This document shows, piece by piece, positions 58,424-64,000 of a stretch of DNA of 64,000 nt. The stretch lies in the NCBI RefSeq assembly GCF_018100805.1, contig NZ_JAGJEA010000001.1:1-64000 (forward strand), written 5' to 3'. This DNA comes from Aquimarina sp. MMG016 (GTDB taxonomy: Bacteria > Bacteroidota > Bacteroidia > Flavobacteriales > Flavobacteriaceae). The notes beneath the pieces were generated by a model. It searched no databases, was not told the origin of the DNA, and was given only the letters and a program-made list of their open reading frames with translations. The number at the start of each line of letters is the position of its first letter. Position 1 is the stretch's first letter. The position numbers and the translations under genes were made by a program.

Positions 58424-59620
58424 TTACGATTTTTGATTTACGAACTCACCGCTCGCAAATCGTAATTCTTTATTCTTAAGTCGTTCTATAGCTTCTCTGA
58501 TATTTTCTTTAGTTACACAAAGTGAGAAACGAATATAACCTTTACCATTACTTCCGAATATATCTCCGGGAGCAATAAAAATATCATTCTGATATAATAT
58601 CTTATCTATAAAAGATATTGAATCTATACCTTCTGATAACTTAGCCCATACAAACATCCCTTTAGCCGTTTTATCAAAAGTACAACCAAGCATTGAAGCT
58701 AATTCCCATATTAACTCTCTTCTTTCTTTATAAATGGTATTCATTTTATCATACCATCCATTAGAAATACCTAGAGCAGCTATTGCTCCTTTTTGTATCC
58801 CTTGAAACATCCCGCTATCCATATTGCTTTTTACCTTTAGAATAGCTTCAATTTTATCAGCTCCTCCACTTACCATTCCCACTCGCCAGCCAGCCATATT
58901 AAAGGTTTTACTTAGAGAATTTAGTTCTAAAGCTACTTCTTCAGCCCCATCAATTGATAAAATACTTATAGGACTATCATTAAGAATAAAACTATATGGA
59001 TTATCCTTTACCAATAGAATACTATGTTTTTTAGCAAAATCAATCAGTTTTTTAAATAGTTCAACATTTCCTGAAGCCCCAGTAGGCATATTTGGATAGT
59101 TTATCCACATTATTTTCACTTTACTGAGATCTCGTTTTTCAAGACTATGAAAATCAGGCTCCCAGTCATTTTTTTCGACTAAATCATAAAATATTGGCTT
59201 AGCTCCAACTAAATTTGTCACTGAAGTATATGTGGGATATCCAGGGTTTGGTACTAAAACCTCATCTCCTTCATTAAGATAAGCTAATGAAATATGCATA
59301 ATCCCTTCTTTGGACCCCATCAAGGGAAGAATCTCGTTTTCTGGATTTAAGGTAACCTCATATTTATTTTTATAAAAATCAGCAATAGCTTGTCTCAACT
59401 CTGGTAAACCTTGATAACTCTGATATTTATGAGCTCCATCAACAACAACAGCATCCTTAATTGCCTGAACAACCTCCTTAGGCGGATCGAGATCAGGACT
59501 ACCTATAGCCATGTTTAGAACAGGTTTCCCTGAAGCTACCAAACCTCTTACTTCTCGCAATTTCTTAGAGAAATAATATTCTTCCACCGTCTCTAATCTC
59601 TTAGCTGTTTGAATGCTCAT
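58424..59620 (-). CDS. Class I/II pyridoxal-phosphate aminotransferase
   Basis: 398 residues of fold type I. NMAIGSPDLDPP near 36-47, the cofactor-binding NPGYPTY near 122, INYPNMPTGASG near 173 and the Schiff-base Lys in NSLSKTFNMAGWRVGM near 233. Given its position between prephenate dehydrogenase and dehydratase, it probably transaminates phenylpyruvate and 4-hydroxyphenylpyruvate to Phe and Tyr, though an aspartate or LL-DAP type activity cannot be excluded. ATG overlaps the pheA stop by 4 bp. Confidence 0.92.
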   Translation of the reverse strand: MSIQTAKRLETVEEYYFSKKLREVRGLVASGKPVLNMAIGSPDLDPPKEVVQAIKDAVVVDGAHKYQSYQGLPELRQAIADFYKNKYEVTLNPENEILPLMGSKEGIMHISLAYLNEGDEVLVPNPGYPTYTSVTNLVGAKPIFYDLVEKNDWEPDFHSLEKRDLSKVKIMWINYPNMPTGASGNVELFKKLIDFAKKHSILLVKDNPYSFILNDSPISILSIDGAEEVALELNSLSKTFNMAGWRVGMVSGGADKIEAILKVKSNMDSGMFQGIQKGAIAALGISNGWYDKMNTIYKERRELIWELASMLGCTFDKTAKGMFVWAKLSEGIDSISFIDKILYQNDIFIAPGDIFGSNGKGYIRFSLCVTKENIREAIERLKNKELRFASGEFVNQKS

Positions 59621-60447
59621 CCGTTTTGGTTTTTATATTCTCCTAATACTTTTAATTCTAAAGCCATAATTTTTAATATCGAAATTGCTTTTTCATAATC
59701 TCCATAATCCTTAAAAGTCACATCAACAAAGAATGAGTACTTCCAAGGCATATCAATAATTGGCAAGGATTGTATTTTGGTTAAATTCAGATTACAATCA
59801 CTCATCACATTTAACACTGTTGCAAGACTCCCTCTTTTATGATCTGATAAAAACTTTAAAGATGCTTTATTGATATCCTTTTTATCTACTCCGGAATCTT
59901 CTCTTGTATTCAAAATAAAAAACCGAGTGCTATTCGATTTTATAGTTTGAATTTCCTTTGCCAAAATATTTAACTGATAAATATTTGCAGCTGTTTCACC
60001 TGCTACCGCAGCTACACCTTTTAATTGCTGTTCATGAATTCTTTTTGCTACATCAGCTGTATCTGCATCCTCTACCAATTTAATATGTGGTAAACCTCTG
60101 AAAAATTCTTTACACTGTAACAATGCCATAGGATGAGAATACACTTCTTTTATATCTGAAATTTTCTGACCATCTAACGCCATCAAACAATGGTGTATAG
60201 GTAAAAAATATTCTCCGCTAATCGTTAGATCGTGTTCATCGATGTACGCATAGTTAGGAATGATCGATCCTGCAATAGAATTTTCTATAGCCATTACCGC
60301 ATCAGTACTCTTATTTTGTTCTAAACTATGCACTAATTCTTGAAACGACATACATTCATCCACACTTACATCATTACCAAAATATGCTTGCGCAACACCG
60401 TGGTGATATGATCCTTTTATTCCTTGTATGGCTACTTTTTTACTCAA
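59617..60447 (-). CDS. pheA: Prephenate dehydratase with ACT domain
   Basis: Makes phenylpyruvate from prephenate. VAIQGIKGSYHHGVA at residues 5-19, VMAIENSIAGSI near 55-66, and the catalytic TRF motif SNSTRFFIL near 170. The ACT regulatory domain (about 190-270; HKRGSLATVLNVMSD) should bind Phe for feedback inhibition. No chorismate mutase part; that activity is on the DAHP synthase. The start is TTG: an in-frame TGA lies 21 nt upstream and there is no ATG between. It is the first structural gene after the attenuator at 60468-60498. Confidence 0.95.
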   Translation of the reverse strand: MSKKVAIQGIKGSYHHGVAQAYFGNDVSVDECMSFQELVHSLEQNKSTDAVMAIENSIAGSIIPNYAYIDEHDLTISGEYFLPIHHCLMALDGQKISDIKEVYSHPMALLQCKEFFRGLPHIKLVEDADTADVAKRIHEQQLKGVAAVAGETAANIYQLNILAKEIQTIKSNSTRFFILNTREDSGVDKKDINKASLKFLSDHKRGSLATVLNVMSDCNLNLTKIQSLPIIDMPWKYSFFVDVTFKDYGDYEKAISILKIMALELKVLGEYKNQNG

Positions 60448-60467
60448 ACGTTTTAAATTTTCTTTTC

Positions 60468-60498
60468 AAAAAAAAATCCCGATGTTGCTATCGGGATT
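60468..60498 (-). terminator. Attenuator terminator in the leader of the Phe/Tyr operon
   Basis: On the minus strand AATCCCGAT and ATCGGGATT form a 9-bp stem with loop AGCAAC (60475-60498), followed by nine T. It ends 20 nt before the pheA start, so it sits inside the leader and would stop transcripts before the genes unless disrupted. Confidence 0.85.
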
Positions 60499-60540
60499 CT
60501 AACTATATGTTTTAAAATGTTGTTTACATAGTGATCCCGA
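60491..60540 (-). promoter_or_regulatory. Competing (antiterminator) pairing
   Basis: TCGGGAT at 60540-60534 (minus), inside codons 24-26 of the leader peptide, can pair with ATCCCGA at 60497-60491, which is the 5' arm of the terminator. The two structures exclude each other, as in classic leader-peptide attenuation. Confidence 0.75.
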
Positions 60541-60610
60541 CCTTACTTTTAAAATAAAAGAAGAAAAAATAAAATCGGTTCCAAGTAAATAAACTATTCA
60601 TTGTTATCAT
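60524..60610 (-). CDS. Phe/Tyr-rich leader peptide of the aromatic amino-acid operon
   Basis: A 28-codon ORF from ATG 60610 to TAA 60524. Of its residues seven are Phe, two Tyr and one Trp; residues 13-20 read FYFFFFYF. Downstream codons 24-26 (V, G, I) carry the arm of the antiterminator, and the stop is 27 nt before the terminator. Stalling of the ribosome on the Phe/Tyr codons would leave that arm free to pair, while reaching the stop would cover it and allow the terminator to form. An ATG at codon 4 (60601) is another possible start. The composition is far outside chance and fits pheL-type leaders. Confidence 0.85.
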   Translation of the reverse strand: MITMNSLFTWNRFYFFFFYFKSKVGITM

Positions 60611-60793
60611 TTAATAGGTTGCTAAATTATATAAAACTATTTCTATTTAAAATAAATTTCAGTTTTTTTCATCTATTCAAAGACATTATCATCAAATTTT
60701 GAATTTTATCGGTTTATAAATGAAAAATCACAAACAAAACCTAATAAACATTATCAATTTTCTATGTTTTCAACCGCTAACAAACGTTCGTAT

Positions 60794-61981
60794 CTAAATC
60801 ACATTCAGCTCCTTACCTATTTTAATAAAGGCCTCAACTGCTTTTTCTAGATGATGACGTTCATGTCCTGCCGATAGTTGCACTCTAATCCTAGCTTTTC
60901 CTTTGGGCACTACAGGGTAGAAAAAGCCAATTACATAAATACCTTCATCCAATAACTTAGCAGCAAATTCCTGAGCTAATTTTGCATCATATAACATTAC
61001 AGGGACTATAGGATGATCTCCATGCAAAATATCAAACCCTGCTTTGGTCATTTCCTTTCTAAAATACTTAGTATTTTCTTCTAATTTATCTCTAAGTGCT
61101 GTTGAAGAACTTAACAAATCTAATACTTTGATAGATGCTCCTACAATAGAAGGCGCTACGGTGTTAGAAAACAAGTATGGTCTGGAACGTTGTCTAAGCA
61201 TATCTACGATTTCTTTTCTTGCTGCTGTAAATCCTCCTGAAGCTCCTCCAAGAGCTTTACCATAAGTCCCAGTGATGATATCTATTCGTCCCATTACATT
61301 GCGATATTCATGGGTACCTCTCCCGGTTTTACCCAAAAACCCAGTAGAATGACATTCGTCTATCATAACCATTGCACCATATTTATCCGCCAAATCACAG
61401 ATTTTATCTAATTGAGCAATGGTACCATCCATGGAAAAAGAGCCGTCCGTAACAATAAGCTTACGCCTAGAATCTTCTGCTTGCTGTAATTGTTTTTCCA
61501 GATCTACCATATTATTATGCTCGTATCTGAAACGTTTCGCTTTACATAAACGGATACCATCAATAATAGAGGCATGATTTAGTGCATCAGAAATAATTGC
61601 ATCTTCAGGTCCTAATATTGGCTCAAAAACTCCACCATTAGCATCAAAAGCTGCAGCGTAAAGAATACAATCTTCCATTCCGAGGAATTCTGCAGTCTTC
61701 TGCTCCAATTCTTTATGAATATCTTGAGTTCCACAAATAAATCGTACAGAAGATAATCCATATCCATGAGAATCAATTGCCTTTTTACCAGCTTCAATAA
61801 CATCTGGATGTGAAGAAAGGCCTAAATAATTGTTTGCACAAAAATTGAGCACATCTTTTGTCTGTGTAGTATCAATTTCAGCTCCTTGTGGAGTGGTAAT
61901 TATTCTTTCGGATTTATAAAGCCCAGCTTCTTTTATTTCATCTAATTCTTTTTGCAGATCTTCTTTTATATTTGAAAACAT
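60794..61981 (-). CDS. kbl: Glycine C-acetyltransferase (2-amino-3-ketobutyrate CoA ligase)
   Basis: Pyridoxal-phosphate enzyme that splits 2-amino-3-ketobutyrate with CoA into glycine and acetyl-CoA, second step of threonine breakdown. [15 protein letters not shown] near residues 51-65, [14 protein letters not shown] near 130, [12 protein letters not shown] near 205 and the cofactor Lys in [13 protein letters not shown] near 243. Length 395. It is 54 bp after the threonine dehydrogenase gene. Confidence 0.96.
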   Translation of the reverse strand: MFSNIKEDLQKELDEIKEAGLYKSERIITTPQGAEIDTTQTKDVLNFCANNYLGLSSHPDVIEAGKKAIDSHGYGLSSVRFICGTQDIHKELEQKTAEFLGMEDCILYAAAFDANGGVFEPILGPEDAIISDALNHASIIDGIRLCKAKRFRYEHNNMVDLEKQLQQAEDSRRKLIVTDGSFSMDGTIAQLDKICDLADKYGAMVMIDECHSTGFLGKTGRGTHEYRNVMGRIDIITGTYGKALGGASGGFTAARKEIVDMLRQRSRPYLFSNTVAPSIVGASIKVLDLLSSSTALRDKLEENTKYFRKEMTKAGFDILHGDHPIVPVMLYDAKLAQEFAAKLLDEGIYVIGFFYPVVPKGKARIRVQLSAGHERHHLEKAVEAFIKIGKELNVI

Positions 61982-62035
61982 AAGTTTGTTATTCTTTACT
62001 TTATTATTATTCTTTATTCTGAAATCAACTTAATT

Positions 62036-63028
62036 TCAGAACATTAGTACCTCTCTGTTTTTTGATCCTTTTTTATACTTCTCTTTTAGTTTTTGAATCA
62101 TTGTTTCTGTAATCGATTCCAAATCAAATTGAGGCTTCCAGCCCCAGTCATTTCTTGCTGCAGAGTCATCCATTGATTTTGGCCAACTTTCTGCAATATT
62201 CTGACGGAAATCTGGTTCATATATCACTTTAAAATCAGGATATAATTTACGAATTTCTGCAACGACTTCTGCAGGAGAAAAGCTAATTCCTGCAATATTA
62301 TATGAAGTTCTAAGTTTAACACTTTCTTTTGGAGCATCCATTAACTCTAAAGTAGCTCTAACCGCATCATCCATAAAGATCATAGGCAATGTTGCATCCT
62401 CATTCAGAAAACAACTAAACTCTTCTTCTAAAACTGCTTTATGATAGATATCCACTGCATAATCTGTGGTTCCCCCACCTGGTAACGATTGATAACCAAT
62501 AACACCAGGATAACGGATCGAACGAACATCTAACCCATATTTCAAGAAATAATACTGCGCCCAGTTTTCACCAGCAGCTTTACTGATTCCATAAACTGTT
62601 GAAGGGTTTAGGTATGCATTATTTGGCGTATCATTCAAAGGAGCTTCTTCTCCGAAAACAGCTATGGAACTTGGGAAAAACACCTTGTCAACCTGATTTA
62701 ATCTAGAAACTTCAAGAACATTAAAGAATGTCTTCATATTAATATCCCAGGTCTGCAATGGGTTTTCTTCTCCCTTGGCGGAAAGAATTGCAGCCAAATG
62801 ATAAATCTGAGTTACTTTATACCGTATAACTACTTCCTCAATTTTATTTCTGTTCGTAGCATCAATGACTTCAAAAATTCCATGAAAATCATCTATTGAC
62901 CTTAAATCTGAGGCTATTACTCGTTCTAAACCGAATTTTTGTTGAAGAGATTTTGTCAAAACAGAACCTAATTGTCCGTTTGCTCCAATTACCAATATTA
63001 CTGTTTCTGTATCCATACCAAAAAGCAT
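62036..63028 (-). CDS. L-threonine 3-dehydrogenase, NDP-sugar-epimerase-like (short-chain) type
   Basis: NAD-dependent oxidation of threonine to 2-amino-3-ketobutyrate. Rossmann motif VIGANGQLGSVLTKSL near residues 13-28, IYHLAAILSAKGE near 74, FFPSSIAVFG near 116 and the catalytic YGISKAAGENW near 144. Enzymes of this epimerase-like kind are known as threonine dehydrogenases in Flavobacterium. Pairing with kbl supports this over an epimerase. 330 residues; a start four codons on (63016, MDTETVIL) is equally good. Divergent from the Lrp-type regulator. Confidence 0.92.
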   Translation of the reverse strand: MLFGMDTETVILVIGANGQLGSVLTKSLQQKFGLERVIASDLRSIDDFHGIFEVIDATNRNKIEEVVIRYKVTQIYHLAAILSAKGEENPLQTWDINMKTFFNVLEVSRLNQVDKVFFPSSIAVFGEEAPLNDTPNNAYLNPSTVYGISKAAGENWAQYYFLKYGLDVRSIRYPGVIGYQSLPGGGTTDYAVDIYHKAVLEEEFSCFLNEDATLPMIFMDDAVRATLELMDAPKESVKLRTSYNIAGISFSPAEVVAEIRKLYPDFKVIYEPDFRQNIAESWPKSMDDSAARNDWGWKPQFDLESITETMIQKLKEKYKKGSKNREVLMF

Positions 63029-63125
63029 TATTTACTTACTAAAATAAATAATATAGATTTTATAGCCGAATTATATATAAAATTAAGTAATTTTTACTTT
63101 TATAAACAAATAATAAAGCTATATT

Positions 63126-63149
63126 TACTTTTAAACATATTTAAAAGTA
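63126..63149. promoter_or_regulatory. 24-bp palindrome in the tdh/lrp intergenic region, predicted Lrp operator
   Basis: TACTTTTAAA-CATA-TTTAAAAGTA is a perfect 10-bp inverted repeat, 29 bp before the regulator ATG. Another TACTTTTA half-site lies at 63095-63102. The location between divergent genes and the dyad form suit binding by an Lrp/AsnC dimer. Confidence 0.6.
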
Positions 63150-63178
63150 GTTTTTGAAGTAATTTTTTTGACACTATT

Positions 63179-63640
63179 ATGGAACAATTGGATGAAATAG
63201 ATATTACAATACTTAGAATTTTACAGGAAGACTCCAAGAAAACAGCAAAAGAAATTGCAAAAATCCTAAACCTAACCCCTTCTCCAGTATATGAACGAAT
63301 TAGAAGGTTAGAAAAACAAGGGTTCATCAAAAAGTATGTAGCAATCTTGGATAAAAAACTGATCGATCGATCTATTACAACGATCTGCCAGGTTTCTATG
63401 CGATATCATAATGAAGCATTTATCGAAAAATTTGAAGAACAAATTCAGAACCTTCAGGAAGTACAAGAATGCTATCATATGGCTGGACAGGTTGATTTCA
63501 TTCTAAAAATACATACGAAAAGTCTTGAAGAATATCACGATTTTGTCAAAACGAAGCTTTCTAAAATTGAAAACATAGGCGTTTTGAACAGTACTTTTGT
63601 TTTAAAAGAAATTAAACACACTTCAGAATTTTATATTTAA
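63179..63640 (+). CDS. Lrp/AsnC family transcriptional regulator
   Basis: 153 residues: winged helix-turn-helix (about 1-60: LDEIDITILRILQEDSKKTAKEIAK, PSPVYERIRRLEKQGFIKKY) and RAM effector-binding domain (about 70-150: VQECYHMAGQVDFILKI). Divergent from tdh-kbl, so it probably controls threonine catabolism and itself in response to an amino acid. The operator candidate lies in its own promoter region. Confidence 0.94.
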   Translation: MEQLDEIDITILRILQEDSKKTAKEIAKILNLTPSPVYERIRRLEKQGFIKKYVAILDKKLIDRSITTICQVSMRYHNEAFIEKFEEQIQNLQEVQECYHMAGQVDFILKIHTKSLEEYHDFVKTKLSKIENIGVLNSTFVLKEIKHTSEFYI

Positions 63641-63715
63641 ATAAAACATAATTACATCCAAAACTCGTTAGTATACAAAGCCTAATTTTCTATTTTTGAT
63701 AAAAAACAATTTTTC

Positions 63716-64000
63716 ATGTCAATTTCAGTATCCAATATAACTAAGCTATATGGCGAGCAAAAAGCATTAAACAATATATCTTTTGAAATTAAACAAGGTG
63801 AAATTGTAGGTTTTTTAGGACCAAACGGAGCTGGCAAATCAACTTTAATGAAAATCCTAACTACGTATTTGGACCCATCAGAAGGTGAAGCTTCTGTAAA
63901 TGATTTTGACATTAACTCTCAACAAAATGAAGTACAAAAAAGCGTAGGATATCTGCCAGAACATAATCCCCTTTATCTGGAAATGTATGTCAGAGAATAT
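63716..64000 (+). CDS. gldA: Gliding motility ABC transporter ATP-binding protein GldA (5' part)
   Basis: The first 95 codons of an ABC ATPase; the rest is outside the window. SISVSNITKLYGEQKALNNI at 2-21, Walker A GFLGPNGAGKSTLMKIL near 35-51, and the Q-loop region GYLPEHNPLYLEMYVREY near 78-95. The close match to F. johnsoniae GldA in the Q-loop segment (LPEHNPLY) supports gldA rather than a general exporter. GldA with GldF and GldG forms a transporter needed for gliding in some Flavobacteria. Confidence 0.88.
   Translation, partial: MSISVSNITKLYGEQKALNNISFEIKQGEIVGFLGPNGAGKSTLMKILTTYLDPSEGEASVNDFDINSQQNEVQKSVGYLPEHNPLYLEMYVREY

Noticed and set aside
60611..60720. Specific TAnnTTTG promoter for the aromatic leader
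   Set aside because: Only partial matches (TAGTTTTA, TGTCTTTG) without a properly spaced TTG, so no promoter position is claimed.
60500..60793. T-box or metabolite riboswitch in front of pheA
   Set aside because: No T-box core sequence or riboswitch fold was seen; the Phe/Tyr-rich ORF and the competing stems explain the leader more simply.

Overview
The window is a continuous piece of a Bacteroidota chromosome, most likely a gliding marine member of the Flavobacteriaceae. The evidence is a low-GC base composition, the gliding genes gldA, gldB and gldC, secreted proteins with type IX secretion (T9SS) sorting tails, promoter-like TAnnTTTG elements, the Flavobacteria order of the division (dcw) cluster, and an L-threonine dehydrogenase of the NDP-sugar-epimerase type. 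An Aquimarina-like genus is a guess from overall flavour and cannot be proved here.

Layout. (1) 1-7206, minus: the first 2402 codons of a giant secreted modular surface protein whose C-terminus lies outside the window. (2) 7207-8877: a gene-poor stretch with pieces resembling tRNA genes, a small orphan ORF and repeats, next to an intact tRNA-Arg(UCG) at 8878-8951; it looks like the worn edge of an old tRNA-targeting insertion. (3) 9012-25119, minus: yqeY and the division and wall cluster mraZ-rsmH-ftsL-ftsI-murE-mraY-murD-ftsW-murG-murC-ftsQ-ftsA-ftsZ, without murF, with a MraZ-type operator array in front. (4) 25.4-34.1 kb: an alpha/beta hydrolase, engB, a T9SS cargo protein with three 109-residue repeats, gldC-gldB, nadE, an atypical LuxR-type regulator and dnaG. 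(5) 34.2-42.3 kb: a large T9SS cargo protein, then an ECF sigma factor / membrane anti-sigma candidate / outer-membrane barrel operon and an S41 lipoprotein protease; the sigma and protease genes carry the same AACC-N16-CGTC promoter. (6) 42.4-48.8 kb: a prenyl synthase, rlmN, a chalcone-isomerase-like/DUF2147 fusion, queA, aroA, a small membrane protein and a MazG-type pyrophosphohydrolase. (7) 48.8-54.9 kb: three adjacent DUF3857/transglutaminase-fold proteins, two from a tandem duplication and lacking the catalytic Cys and His. (8) 54.9-60.6 kb: dtd, rsgA and the Phe/Tyr genes DAHP synthase-chorismate mutase, prephenate dehydrogenase, aminotransferase and prephenate dehydratase, preceded by a leader peptide very rich in Phe and Tyr with a terminator and a competing hairpin. 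(9) 60.8-64 kb: the threonine-to-glycine pair kbl-tdh, a divergent Lrp/AsnC regulator with a 24-bp palindrome, and the start of gldA.

The most notable regulatory logic is the Phe/Tyr attenuator at 60468-60610, the two-promoter ECF regulon and the 10-bp-phased GTGGTA array at mraZ. All calls were made by reading the sequence and its translations; no database search was run, so family names rest on recognised motifs, length and context.
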